Of a stretch of 64,000 nt of DNA, positions 10,843 through 22,127 are shown piece after piece. Origin of the DNA: Blastobasis lacticolella. Taxonomy: Eukaryota; Arthropoda; Insecta; Lepidoptera; Blastobasidae. Location: positions 10,432,001 to 10,496,000 of the forward strand of contig LR990060.1 of the NCBI GenBank assembly GCA_905147135.1, read 5' to 3'. Position 1 is the first letter of the stretch. Each line of letters begins with the position of its first letter. A model generated the notes under the pieces. The model was not told the origin of the DNA. It made no database searches and saw only the letters and a program-made list of their open reading frames with translations. The position numbers were made by a program, and so were the translations under genes.

Positions 10843-11045
10843 TCTCATCACCACAGCCCGTAACAATCCACTGCAGGACTTAGGGCCTCTCCCACGAAAG
10901 GGGAGGTTATTGCCATAATCTCCACGCTTGGCTGGCGGGTTGGAGATCGCAGTGTTTGAATATAACAATGGAAAATGCTGCTGCCCATTTTCCAGATTAC
11001 GGAGACTCTTGATCTTTTGCCTCGAAAACATTATCAGTCTAGCGC
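10843..11045 (+). mobile_element. Interspersed repeat, family T3
   Basis: Shows CCACTGCAGGACTTAGGGCC, TCTCCCACGAAAGG, GGTTATTGCCATAATCTCC, GGCGGGTTGGAGATCGCAGT and GCTGCTGCCCATTTTCCAG. Six copies occur in the window (11865, 13012 inverted, 18293, 31007, 60423). It looks like the 3' part of an unassigned retroelement. Confidence 0.6.
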
Positions 11046-11279
11046 AGCCGAATCCACAAGGACAGACTAATTAGACTGACTAACATGGCTTACTCTTACT
11101 ACACTTTCATTAGTGTACGCGTAGACTTATTAAGACAGACTGAATATCGCGTGGTTTTATAGGCCCTTTAGTTTAGGTGTCAACCTTACACACGATTTAA
11201 AAAGTACTCGACCTACAATACATACACACTCACGTCCTTATCCCATAATAATAAGGGGTAGGTAGAGACTATAAAGTGG

Positions 11280-11511
11280 TAGAGCTCGTCTAATCTAAAA
11301 TGACGCGCCCCACTATCGCATTAACGCACACAAGCAAGTTTAAAATATGGACGCAATACATGTACAAATGCCGTTGTAATTGGTCATTCAGTTGCCGGTG
11401 TCGTTCATTGGCTCCCACACTGATGAAGTGTCGTTATCAAAATTTGCACTCACACATCGATATCAACTAACTAAGTAGTGGGGCCCGTCATTTTAGACTA
11501 GACGAGCTCTA
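11280..11511. mobile_element. TIR MITE, family M2 (TA target)
   Basis: Long inverted ends: GAGCTCGTCTAATCTAAAAT with GACGCGCCCCACTA at the left, and TAGTGGGGCCCGTCA with TTTTAGACTAGACGAGCTC at the right, flanked by TA on both sides. A 267-bp relative in opposite internal orientation lies at 57561-57827. Family structure suggests a Tc1/mariner-type non-autonomous element. Confidence 0.75.
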
Positions 11512-11864
11512 CTAGGTTACGATCCTGACATGCCTATTTTGCCTTTTCCACATTTTTACATTTACGCTGTTTGAGGGTACTCATGGCCTTCCCTTTGGAG
11601 GTTTTCACTCTGTTGAAGAGAAACCTCGTTTGCTATTTCTGTAAACTATAAAATTCTAGCGCTTATATGGCTTACATTCGTTATAATGTAACGTACTAGT
11701 GGCGAAGGGTGGATATTTACAGGAGGGAAGCCGTTTATAAAGTCAAAGTCAAAGTCATATTTATAGTCGTATAAATATAACTTACTAAAGTTTACTCACC
11801 AAATGTTGCTCGTTCCATGATGCCAAAAACAGGTCCTTCCTTCCTTGAAAGGATTAATGCATCA

Positions 11865-12125
11865 TCATCACCACAGCCCGTTACAGTCCATTGCAGGATT
11901 TAGGGCCTCTCCCACGAAAAGGGAGGTTATTGCCATAATCTCCACGCTTGGCAGCCGGGTTGGAGATCGCAGTGTTTAAATATAACAATGGAAAATGCTG
12001 CTGCCCATTTTCCAGACTACGGATCAGATCTTTTGCCTCGAAAACATTAGTCGCCTTGTACGACATCCATGAGTGTAAGGGTTGGTGCTATTCTACTCTG
12101 CCGGACACCACACAGCCATTAATGC
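11865..12125 (+). mobile_element. Interspersed repeat, family T3
   Basis: Same words as the copy at 10843, extended by TTAGTCGCCTTGTACGACAT, GTGTAAGGGTTGGTGCTATT and CTACTCTGCCGGACACCA. Confidence 0.6.
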
Positions 12126-12179
12126 ATACTGATGTTTATATGGGATGTCGTAAAGGGATTTATGGAAATGATTGAAATC

Positions 12180-13000
12180 CATCTCAGCTAGCATTTATAA
12201 TTATTTAATAATATTTGGAGTAGCACATAGTTTCGTTTCCTTGTATAATTATAAACTCTTCGCCACTATAACGTTTAACGAAATATTTGAAATATTGGTT
12301 CCTTCCTTACCTATGAAATTGGCGTTTTTCGCAACTATACATATACTGAAATATACATATACTGAAATATTTTCAATTATAAACACCTTACTGTTTTTTT
12401 TTGAGAAAAGGAGCCTAATATACGAGGAGCCTCGTATTTATAAGTAAGGATCTAATTACTCATAAATTCGTGAGGCATTTACCGAATCTGTGATGCAAAC
12501 ACTTTTCAAACTACGAGGAAATATAACCAGCTTTCGAGCCCTAGGTCTCATTGGCGGATGCCTATTGCCAAGTCAAAGTATATAAGCTGGAAATATCGAA
12601 AGCGCTGTGACCTATTTAAGTAGTCTGACTTGAAGACTGGCCGTAAATAACCGCTGAGTTGACAAATAATGTCTGAAATTAAAAGCAAGGAGTTAAATTT
12701 ATTATGACGGAGTTGCCTCTCCGACTTGCAAATCGAGACGGACAAACTGCGGTTTAATAAAAGTTGGTAGAAGCCTCAAATTAATATTACGCTCTGTAAT
12801 TTCGAGACAGCCTTGACTATGCCGACGTATTTATAGGCACTTTTTATGTGTGAATTTCCATTTAAACTTTTTGCATTGCTGAATGTATGGGGCGTACGTA
12901 ATTATGTTGGTAGCAGAAGTAATTGCGTTAGCTTGGGAAAGAAGGAAGCGTTTTTCCTTGTTGAATTTACCTACCATTGATCGCCTTGGTCCACTTTCTC
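12180..13000. other. Gene-free stretch
   Basis: A short tandem of ATACATATACTGAAATAT lies near 12340. No supported gene or repeat family otherwise. Confidence 0.35.
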
Positions 13001-13011
13001 ATGTTTTACTA

Positions 13012-13225
13012 AATATCATCATCAAGGCGGCTAATGTTTTCGAGGTAAAAGATCTAGAGTATCTATAGACTGGAAAATGGGCAGTATCGTTTTCCATTGT
13101 TATATTTATGACACTGCGATCTCCAACCCGCCTGCCAAGCGTGGAGATTATGGCAATAACCTCCTCTTTCGTGGGAGAGTCCCTAAGTTCTACAGTGGCC
13201 CGATATGGGCTGTGATGATTATCGT
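13012..13225 (-). mobile_element. Interspersed repeat, family T3 (inverted)
   Basis: The reverse complement of GATCTCCAACCCGCCTGCC and GGAGATTATGGCAATAACCT matches the T3 consensus seen at 10843 and 11865. Confidence 0.6.
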
Positions 13226-13359
13226 TGTCCTTAAACATCTATCATAGATGATTTAAACAGCGTCACTGTTGATGGTACGGCTCTTTCTGTAATGGCTGTA
13301 GAGGCCAACACGGGAAAGACAGATTCGGTCACACAGTGAACAGACAAGAGAATTCGCCG

Positions 13360-13512
13360 TGCACGGCTAGCCCAAGTGCTCTTGCGCCCAATAAGCGAGA
13401 AAAGATACGACATAATACTGCTATCTCTTACATCTTAGTGTTAAGAGAAGGAAACAGACGCTGTCTCGCGGCGCGAGTCATATCGCGGGCACACTTGTGT
13501 TAGTCGTGCTGG
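13360..13512. mobile_element. Palindromic MITE, family M3
   Basis: Inverted ends GCACGGCTAGCCCAAGTG and CACTTGTGTTAGTCGTGC. The core has TACTGCTATCTCTTACATCT. Relatives lie at 26268-26392 and 45798-45955, and a one-sided remnant near 3255-3330. Confidence 0.6.
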
Positions 13513-13519
13513 ATGGTAA

Positions 13520-14165
13520 AGGATTGTCAGCGCGTTGGTGTCGTTTCGCGCGTTTGTCGGCTAGATCTTTAAACCAGGCATTGTCGTCAATGGTCACATC
13601 GTTAGTGATAGTTTTCCGCCAAACAGGGCGGTCAACAGCTAGGCTCTCCCAGCTATTCCAATTAATAATATTCAATGAGACCATGTCGCGTTTGACGCTG
13701 TCCTGACTTATAATAGCGAAGTAATAAATGGAATTTACCCTCCGTAATAACTTGCAAGTAAATATTGTAAGTCGTATTGAGTAGGTATATTTACGATAAC
13801 TATGAGTACTCTATAGTTAGTAGTCTGTTGGTAATAAGTCATGAAAGTAATTTTGGTGAGAAATCTATACAACAGAAGCTGTTGATGTTAACGTCCTTTT
13901 TGAAGGAAACTCAAATTCGTAAGGATTTGAGATTGAGCGTAAGCTTGAGCTTATTTATTTATTATTTATTTATTTAATACTTTATGCACAAAATAGTACA
14001 AAGGTGGACTTAAAGCTTTGTAGCTTATCCTGGTGCTAAAGAAACATGTCTGTGATCACACAAGTGTCTTAAGTGTGTGATACACAGGTTCTTTGTTGTA
14101 TCTTTCAAAATTAAATATTACCACAAAATGTTTAGGCTATAGATAATTAAATAAATAAATAATAA
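13520..14165. other. Gene-free stretch
   Basis: Short overlapping open frames on both strands (13478-13706, 13777-13977) show no domain or splice context. Simple TTTATT repeats lie near 13950. Confidence 0.35.
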
Positions 14166-14171
14166 TAAATA

Positions 14172-14388
14172 TGCTTGACCAAATTCTCACAGCGCCATCT
14201 AGCCCCAAGTAAGCAAAGCTTACTTATGGGCGTTAGATAACTGATAAAATACTTACATTTTCTTTTTTTAAATACATACATTTTATTCATTCTACGCAAC
14301 AGAAATTAACATTAATTATTTCAAATTCTGCTCGGCTGGGAATCGATCTCGGGACCGCTGCGTGGCAGACCATGTTAACCAACTCAAT
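14172..14388 (-). mobile_element. SINE family S1 (inverted)
   Basis: Read on the minus strand: the tRNA-like head ends in a degraded B box near 14340, then AATT..TTTCTGTTGCGTAGAAT, ATAAGTAAGCTTTGCTTAC and TTGGGGCTAGATGGCGCTGT, with an A/T tail. It abuts the RTE element at 14407. Confidence 0.65.
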
Positions 14389-14397
14389 AAAAAAGTC

Positions 14398-14406
14398 AAA
14401 ATTAAT
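14398..14406. repeat. Left target-site duplication of the RTE element
   Basis: AAAATTAAT occurs here and again at 15947-15955, exactly bracketing the RTE fragment. Confidence 0.75.
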
Positions 14407-15946
14407 CATCATCATCATCATCATCATCATATCAGCCAGAAGACGCCCACTGCTGGGCATAGGCCTCCCCCAGATATCTTCACAAAGACCGGTCCTGTGC
14501 TTTCCGCATCCAGCTGGTACCTGCGTTCCTTACCAGGTCGTCGATCCACCATATAGGAGGCCTACCCACGCCGTGTCTTCCGGTACGTGGTCACCACTCA
14601 AGAACTTTACTGCTCCATCGGCCATCTGTTCTTCGAGCTATGTGCCCTACCCACTGCCACTACAGTCTGGCAATCCTGCGGTCTTGGTTCGCTTGCGGAT
14701 CTCCTCATTTCTGATTCGATCGTGCAAAAAGCTCTTTCCATATCCCTTTGGGAAACAGTGAGATTTCTTATAAGGCCCACAGTGAGCGGCCATGTTTCAG
14801 TTCTGTAAGTGGCAACACACATTGGTCGAAGATCGTCGTCTTGAGACACGTAATTGGGACGAAAATATGTGGCGTAGCTTCCCAAACGCTGCCGAACCGA
14901 GTTGGATTCGTCGATTGACCTCTTTCTCGAAATTGGACCTACCTAGCTGGACTATTTGTCCTAGGTATGTTTAGTCGTCAACAACTTCAAGTGGAGTGCC
15001 TCCAACTGTCACTTGAGTAGGCACAACATGGACATTCGACATAATTTTCGTCTTGTCCATGTTCATTTTCAGACCTACTTGTTGAGAGGAACTACAGAGG
15101 TCATCGAGTTTTTTGCCCAAGTCTTCCAGGGTTTCAGCCATGACTACGATATCGTCAGCAAATCTGAGGTGAGTGAGGTACTCGCCGTTAATATTGATGC
15201 CAAGTCCGTCCCAGTCCAGAAGCCTAAATATATCCTCCAGCGCAGCGGTGAACAACTTCAGTGATATGACATCACCTTGTCTAACACCTCGCTGCAGCTG
15301 AATAGGTTTGTGGTCCTATCCTGGAGACGAACTGACATCGTGGCGTTTCCGTACAAACACTTCAGTGCTTCGATATATCGATAGTCAATTTGGCACCGCT
15401 GTAGAGACTGGAGCACCGCCCAAGTTTCGATCGAATCGAAGGCTTTCTCATAGTCCACAAACGCCAAGCATAATGGCCGGTTATACTCTTCGGTCTTCTG
15501 TACAACCTGCCGCAGCGTATGTATGTGGTCTATGGTACTAAAACCTTTTCGGAATCCGGCTTGTTCGGGAGGCTGGAAGTCATCAACCTGCGTGCGAGAC
15601 GATTCGTAATGACTCTCGAAAACACATGGGTCAGCAGCGATATTGGTCTAAAGTTCTTCAAGAGAGCATTATCACCTTTCTTGAAGAACAATATCACTAT
15701 GCTTCTGTGAAATGATTCCGGCGTTTTTCCCTCGAGGATGACGGAATTGAACAGCTTCTGAAGGGTCTTAAGCACAGATTTGCCACCAGATTTCAGAAGC
15801 TCAGCCGTAATTCCATCATCACGCGGGCGCCTTGTTGTTCTTAAGCTGTTTGAGAGCCATACTAATCTCGTACAGGCTGATGTCCGGGATATCTTCGGTG
15901 TAGAGTCGGGTCAACTTTGCTCTGGGGTCTTTTGCCATACTGGTAC
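14407..15946 (-). pseudogene. 5'-truncated RTE-clade LINE, reverse transcriptase remnant
   Basis: The minus strand encodes, in pieces broken by frameshifts, a reverse transcriptase. An N-terminal part reads LKNFRPISLL (15775-15530). The palm has AFVDYEKAFDS (15467-15258). The catalytic block reads LRFADDIVVMAE, with its aspartates intact, followed by GLKMNMDKTKIM (15255-14971). The C-terminal part reads YRTETWPLTVGL (14885-14607). The 3' end is a (CAT)n/(ATG)n microsatellite at 14407-14430, a terminus typical of RTE elements. A 9-bp target-site duplication brackets it. The endonuclease domain is missing because of 5' truncation, and the frameshifts make it inactive. Confidence 0.85.
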
Positions 15947-15955
15947 AAAATTAAT
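15947..15955. repeat. Right target-site duplication of the RTE element
   Basis: AAAATTAAT, identical to 14398-14406. Confidence 0.75.
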
Positions 15956-16210
15956 AATACTACTGGAAAAGAAAGTTAACTTTACCGCAACGAAAAGCTG
16001 TCTTCTAAATCATTAGCAAAATTCCTTTTCCGAACGTTTCTGATTTTTCCTCTTGACGTAATGTTGTGGAATAGGGTTGATTGGATTAAATTGTTAGAGC
16101 GCTTACGCACTGCGATCCAAAACTGAGAAAATACCGTCCGAAGTATCCACAGTACTAAGCCCGATCACCGTAGGTGTTCAAGGTTCTATCTTTTTTTTAT
16201 ATAATTGGAC

Positions 16211-16262
16211 TAGCCAGCTATTTGACCGCCATCTCACCTGGTGGTAAGTGACGATGCGGCCC
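16211..16262 (+). mobile_element. LINE 3' UTR fragment
   Basis: TTTGACCGCCATCTCACCTG with GTGGTAAGTGACGATGCGGC is a widespread lepidopteran LINE-tail phrase. Relatives lie at 23600-23770, 40100-40240 and, inverted, 55180-55232. Confidence 0.5.
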
Positions 16263-16864
16263 CTTACCACCAGAGCCATTACTTATTCTGCGCTGTGCTT
16301 GGTGTCCGGAAATTCTGGACACGTCACGCCGTCGGAAAAATGTGTGAACGGTTCAAAAATAAAGAAAATAAAAATCATTCATCAAAATATCGAATTTTTG
16401 ATGTCGAAAATTCAGAAATAGGACCCCATATCGATTACAGAATATTAGAACCATACTGTCGTATATCTGTCTGTCTATCTGTGTATAAAAAAATACCGGA
16501 TATGGTCAAAATGAAAGCTGAAATATGCGACTTCTAGTGAAAAACTGTACAGTTGGCCACAGCAAGCTTTCATGGAACTGAGACTAAATCGGACAGCTTT
16601 TTCGGGTTCGGACCGGGTGAAGTGCGTAAACGCTCTCCTGCCCCAGCTTTCGCCGCTTTGACGGTGCCTCGACTTCAAACGGAGTCCAACGAAGCGAAAA
16701 ACTCACCATTAGGAATTCGTTAAAGGTTTCGTTAATTCCATTCCGTTTTTATAACTGCCCTTTCCTGTGCAATTTGACGTAAACCACAGCGTGAACCTTA
16801 ATATGCAGGGAAATCGTTTCATTTTTGTTTTGTCTTCCATCATTTATTTGTTTTATTTATCTAG

Positions 16865-17020
16865 GTATAGACATAGGATTATAGTTCGTGCCAAATGGAT
16901 TGGCATAAGTGTGTCTTGATCTCTCGGTCAACTACTGGTATTATTTCAATAAATAAAAATAAAAAATACATGAAAACTGATAATCTTTTCTACTTCGTTA
17001 AATTGTAACGAATACACAGC
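16865..17020. repeat. Interspersed repeat shared with 3880-4110
   Basis: Carries the inverted block (GTGCCAAATGGATTG, TTGATCTCTCGGTCAAC) and the direct block (ATACATGAAAACTG, TTCGTTAAATTGTAACGA) of the repeat described at 3880. Confidence 0.45.
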
Positions 17021-17330
17021 TACAGCTATCGGTATCACCGTTTCCTTAGTTTCTCTATAAATCAATATTTAATGGTTACTTTATTACAAAATAGTACAAG
17101 ACAGCTTCGTATTATTAGAATAGCTATATAAAAAGGGGTAACTTAGAATCTAAACATCCACGTAATTATTCCCTAGTACTTAAGGCTTGCCTGAAAGCAA
17201 AAAAGAATAATTTCTCGGCCTGCTCAGTACATTACGCTAACAATGACAAGAAGGCCCCCACGTATTAGATCTGACCGAAAAGTTGATGTGCGCTACTGAA
17301 AATCCATTTACGACGTTAACCATTTTTGAC

Positions 17331-17578
17331 GACCTGAGTAGTTCAATGGTCAACATCGCAAGTCGCAAGAGGTCCCGGGTTCGATTCCCGGCCGGGCAGA
17401 AATTGAAATGATGAATTTTAATTTCTGTTACGGGTCTGGGTGTTAAGTATGTATTTAAAAGTATATAAGTAGTTTATCAGTTATCTACCACCCATAACAC
17501 AAGTTTCACAAGCTACTGTGGGGCTAGATGGCGCTGTGTGAATTTGTCCACGATTATTTATTTATTATTATTTATTTG
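17331..17578 (+). mobile_element. SINE family S1, full
   Basis: The tRNA-like head has CTGAGTAGTTCAATGGTCAA (A-box region) and GGTTCGATTCCCGGCCGGG (B box). The body has GATGAATTTTAATTTCTGTT and GGGTCTGGGTGTT. The tail has GGGGCTAGATGGCGCTGTG and ends in ATTTATTT. Other full copies lie at 44392, 45053, 47988, 48735 and, inverted, 14172 and 50350. The tail resembles Bombyx Bm1-type repeats, from memory. Confidence 0.8.
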
Positions 17579-18292
17579 GGCCAAACGACATTCTACAATT
17601 TGTATTTGCGAAGTAAATCGAAATAGCAGTTCATTTACTTCGAAAAGATTCCAAGTGTTCCAACCTATTATTTTATAATGATTTATCGTGGTTATTAATG
17701 TTGACGATATCTATGTAAATCTTATTTTAAAAGATAAACAGAATAAACTAAACTAGTCAAGTCTCTGCCTACCCGAGAGTTTGATTGCATGTGTGTATGT
17801 GAGTAAGTAAGCGCGTACTATTTACTATAAAATTGAGAACAATTGAGTATACTTTGAGTCCACAGGTTGGTCGTCTGCTCAATCCGTAGACTCAAAGCAC
17901 TATTTGTATGTACAACGAGACATCCCATAATAACTTTTCCAGACCAAAATCCCTCTCGACTCTAAATCACTGCCGGGACTACAATACGTGACTTTTCAAA
18001 GCGAAGCACATTTCTCCTATATTCCCCTAATGCAGGGCAGGTTGTGGCTCACATAACTTACCTTTGGCCTTTGATCTTTAGCCCGGTTTCGATTACAATA
18101 TGTCTTGGGGCTGGAGAAAAGGGTATGTCACGAAAAAACGAATGTGCCTTCCAATATTCGGAACAATTGTTGAAGATCTAGTGATCCACTGTTTTAAATT
18201 AATAATATTGTTAGGTTTTGGTAAGCCTATTGTCATCTGTTGCATATTCATGCTGTAACAGTATGTAAAAATTTATATATTTTGTTGTATAT

Positions 18293-18556
18293 AGGGCCAC
18301 AAACTATATCTGACTCACTGCAGGAATTAGGGTCTCTCCCACGAAGTTATTGCCATAGTTATTGCCATAATCAACACGTTTGGCAGGCGGGTTGGAGATC
18401 GCAGTGTTATAAATATAACAATGAACAACGCTGCTGCCCATTTTTCATTCTACGAAGACTATATATTTTGCCTCGAAAACATTAATCGCCTTGTACGACG
18501 ACACTTATGATTATAAGGAGGTGGTGCTATTCTATGAATACTACACGGTTAACAGT
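18293..18556 (+). mobile_element. Interspersed repeat, family T3 (in copy A)
   Basis: Contains GGCGGGTTGGAGATCGCAGT and AACGCTGCTGCCCATTTTTC. A partial internal repeat GCCATAGTTATTGCCATAAT is shared with its copy-B counterpart at 31007, so the insertion is older than the duplication. Confidence 0.65.
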
Positions 18557-18716
18557 ATTAACCTAAGGTTTAAATTTTCGACACTTGGATCAGTTTTGGC
18601 CACCGGGTCTGATGAGTTTGTGCATCTATACTTAATATTGTTGTCATTAATTTTTCACCATTTTACCACGATACTAAGCCGATACTGCCTATCAATACGC
18701 TTTATAACAACACAAA

Positions 18717-18766
18717 TTTCACCGAATTTGAGCCTATATACAAATATAGGCTCAAATTCGGTGAAA
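18717..18766. repeat. Perfect 23-bp hairpin, only in copy A
   Basis: Bases 18717-18739 are the exact reverse complement of 18744-18766, with a 4-nt loop. Copy B (37560-37590) keeps most of the left arm, then jumps to GGCTTCACGCGAG. It thus lacks the loop, the right arm and the Helitron terminus that follows in A. Confidence 0.8.
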
Positions 18767-18777
18767 CACAAGTTTTA

Positions 18778-18860
18778 CTAGCCACCCGTCCCGGCTTCAC
18801 GCGAGTGCTATCGAGGTTTTCCTATTGTGATATAATAAAACTTTCCTTAAGAAATTCTAT
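18778..18860 (-). mobile_element. Helitron 3' terminus (inverted fragment)
   Basis: Read on the minus strand, the end is CTCGCGTGAAGCCGGGACGG, then GTGGCTAG|T. This is the lepidopteran Helitron 3' end (GCGAAGCCGG.GCGGG..GCTAG|T), also seen at 37450-37473. Only about 80 bp remain. Confidence 0.55.
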
Positions 18861-19305
18861 AAATGATAGTGAAGCCCTAGCAGCCACTAGCGGCTTAGGA
18901 ATGAAGCAGTCCATATGTCTGCTAAGATGGTCTCATGGCTTTGTATGGTCCTCAACATTTGGGTTTCTAGTTGAAGAGTAAATAAGTTGTGAGAGACCAT
19001 AGACCAGAGCAAATTCATGAGCAAACCTCCCCTAAACTGAGAACCGAGCCACTCCTTATGGTGGGTATTAAAATCTCCTCAAAAACTGCATACGTTGTCG
19101 CTTACAGATGCTCAAAGAGTCGATTTGTGTACAAGTCACCGCCATGAGACATGTTTAAAGCTGCGTAAAACGGGATGGGGCCACCGTAATCCACACTAAC
19201 CCACAGAATCGACAGGTCTCTGTCCCAGGGCGGCAACAGATTTCCTCCTGAATAAACACGCACCCCGGTACAAAATACCTAATGCTTGAGCTTATACCCG
19301 AGATA
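18850..19305 (-). pseudogene. APE-type endonuclease remnant of a LINE (copy A)
   Basis: The minus strand carries decayed frames reading VRVYSGGNLL, RDLSILWVSVDYGGPIPFYA and HGGDLYTNRLFEHL (stop at 19102-19104). Further on come FAHEFALVYGLSQLIYSSTR and NPNVEDH, in another frame. The pattern RDLS.LW..VD.GG...YA....SH.GD..T.RLFEHL, then FA...GLSQL...TR.P, is the endonuclease domain of lepidopteran non-LTR elements. Stops and frameshifts make it dead. The copy-B counterpart at 37636-38110 shares the lesions, so decay preceded the duplication. Confidence 0.65.
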
Positions 19306-21175
19306 AATTAGGTATGATGTATTGGCCGGATAGGATATCTGTGATATTAATTAGAAGTTTGAAGGAGACGTTGCTCCGGCAGCAAATAGGCAAAGGGCTG
19401 TTATAACTGCGACAGAGTCTGGCAGGTATGCGGTTTGCTGACTCGGCAGACGGTAGAGGTCTAGTCTTGTTTGTGTAAGGTAGCCTGTAAGGACTCAGGG
19501 GTACGGAGTCTGCCCCAGCCTCTCTTAAATAATATCTTGCTATGTGCTATGTGAGTTCATATTATTCATAACTTTGACGGCGTTATTCCAGCGATAGAAT
19601 TCCACACTCATCAAAACCAATTCAACACTGAATCGTGTTATTAAAACTAGCTTTACCAAGTTAAGTTAGTTAAAATCAGTTTTAGCTATGATTAACAGGT
19701 TATTGTAGTTTTAACGAAGGTTTTCAAAGGGGTACTAAATGTGGTTTTAATTGACCAAAATGCGAACATACTGAAAGTGGAATGTTTTCACTGAAGCAGG
19801 TATACTGAAAACTAGGGACCTTTGCTTGCATTACTAATTGGATGTTTTTCAACGCGGAACAACATTAGAGAAAACAACGTGAGAAGGCTCACACGTGTCT
19901 GCGACGATGGTAAAGTAAATATAGTAATATATTTTGTTAAAAATGATACTGCATGTACCTACAAACTTAATAGTTTTTGGACAAAATTAAAATTACCATT
20001 ATCACATCACAATACTTACCTTTATCATATAGATATTACGATTCCGCCAGGACATAACTGAGATCGAAATAAGGAGAAAATCAAGAAACTAAAATAACTA
20101 CTAACATTTAATTTTACGACGACAAAATATGACTGTACCTCATTTCTGCGACAAACAATCTTCGATGATCGCCAATGCGATTTAACAAAACTGCGATGTC
20201 ATTTTACAACGATGTATTTAAAGTTCGATTTTACAAGACCGCGACGCACGTTACTGCAAAAAGTGGGCTTGTTAACATTATTCTACGCTTTGTAATAATT
20301 AATGCCTGAAATAAACGGTTTATTATTATTTTTATACATGTCAAAACGACCCTTATTTTCGCCATCTCTCTGTGAAATATAATTGAAATCTGAAGTAAAA
20401 GGGTTCTGTAATCGGTCAGCTAATTCACTAGGACTCCAGACTTCTAAAGTAGTTTGGAGTGTTCACAACGAGCCAGTTTGTGCCTCTCAGGAAGTTTGCT
20501 AAGAACCCCCGTTTCCTTAGTTTAGCTAAGTACGTAAACACTGCACTGAAACCTTGCACGCTTCGGGAAACAGCTTTGTTCTTTTAAGGTTATGGTTTTA
20601 TAAAAGGAATTTATAACAGAGCGAAGGCAAGGCTTTGTACTACTACTGTGTATTTCCCGGTCCCTCTAGTTTGTATGTGAAATTATATGCAATTCATGCA
20701 GTACCTGGCATTCTCTGTCGCTTAAATGACGCCTATGCAGTATCTTTTTGACAAACTCTCAAACAAATATAGTTAGTATAGTGTATTTATAGTTTTTGCA
20801 GTGAAAGCACTGTGGATGTGCTGTGGGGCAATGAAGGTAAAAAGCTTTCCTCCTTGCTAACGAAATTAATTGATGACTGAATTAAGTAAAGAATATCGTA
20901 GACATATATTCATAGCTAGTACAGTGAAACATGGGTCAGTCAGGTAGCATGTTAGTTTAGTTCCTTTTCCACCGCGTTCATAGAAATCCATGTCGTACTG
21001 TTAGATTTTAGTAAATTTATAAATCGCGCAGAAGAGTAAACTACACTCAAATTAAGCATTACCAAACTAGGAAACTCATACCTTTAGAAATGGCCGTAGC
21101 AAATTGGTCTATTTCACCAAACTTCTACCTCTAGGCGAGATTTATTTACCGCGTTGTAATGTTAGTAAACTGTAG
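19305..21175. other. Gene-free stretch of copy A
   Basis: Aligns to 38110-39820 in copy B. Relative to A, copy B lacks about 40 bp near 19925-19965 and about 140 bp near 20125-20265. No coding feature is supported. Confidence 0.5.
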
Positions 21176-21177
21176 AG

Positions 21178-21292
21178 AGTCACAAACTTTCTGAGCCGGT
21201 GACGGCGTCGCTGTTGTTGACAACATAGTCACATTTCAAAATGGCAACACTTCGTTCCAATTTTGGCCGTCGGGTCAAATAAGTTTGCTATG
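21178..21292. mobile_element. MITE, family M4 (copy A)
   Basis: The ends are imperfect inverted repeats: CACAAACTTTCTGAGCCGG against CCGTCGGGTCAAATAAGTTTG. The core has GACGGCGTCGCTGTTGTTGA and TTCCAATTTTGGCC. It is present in both duplication copies (39822-39936), with relatives at 33125-33240 and 37078-37200. Confidence 0.55.
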
Positions 21293-21299
21293 GAAAACC

Positions 21300-22125
21300 G
21301 AACGCAACTGTAATTTTAGTCCAATCCACTTCCTAACTTTAAGCGTTAGCTAACGGCGCTGCGATGGTTATTTCTTAGTGGTTGGTATTTTCGTCTGAAG
21401 CAATTCCTAAGTATTTGGGGACCGGATTTAGGCGATTTCTATGTTTAGTGAAAACGGGCATTAATCTCGTATTTCATCCATGTTTTATACCACGGTTTTC
21501 ACCCATGAGAACGCAGCTAAATAAACAACTGGCAGTAATTAGTCTACCTGGGAATGTTTTTACAGCAGCTTCGCCTATTTACTTAATAGCAGCAAACTTT
21601 ACGCCACGCAAGCCAATGTTTAGCACGGACGTTTTAATTGTATTAAAAAAAAGGCCCGGCCGCTAAGCCAATGACCTACGACGTCGTTCTCCCACGCAAT
21701 GTGTCGTGTCGTCGGACAATTTACAACTCTACGACATCGTCACGACACCGGCAATGTTAACAGGCTGTTTGCAGTTGTAAAGTTTTCTGGTAAATGATTT
21801 GTCGTTGTTTATGATATCTACCTGTGCTGTGCTACAATGGGAGACTTTCCGAGAGTCGATTAACAAGAAAAAAGCTACTGTCGAGTGTGCGTCGAAATAT
21901 CGAGGTAAAAACAATACCCACTGTGGTAACAAACTCGTTAATATGTGTAGCGAAAGGCTACTGTGATTTCAGCTTGTAAATTCTTTGACCTATGTTGATT
22001 GCTTAATATTTACATAAAATTCTTAGATAAATAACTTCGTTTCGGATAATCCGTGCCCTTTAGTGAAATATCGTAGATCCCTCCATCGACCGCTGAACTG
22101 ACTTGACTTGTAGACTAGTCTCAAT
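21300..22125. other. Gene-free stretch of copy A
   Basis: A 94-codon frame (21382-21666) survives as an 81-codon frame in copy B (40570-40815). It has no recognisable domain, initiates differently in the two copies, and B has a 482-bp insertion just upstream. I do not call it a gene. Confidence 0.4.
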
Positions 22126-22127
22126 CA

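Noticed and set aside
14407..14430. (CAT)8 as an independent microsatellite or His-tag-like coding repeat
   Set aside because: It is the 3' terminus of the RTE element, inside the target-site duplications.
21382..21666. 94-codon frame partly conserved in copy B (40570-40815)
   Set aside because: Recent duplication explains the similarity. There is no domain, and the upstream part is replaced by an insertion in B.
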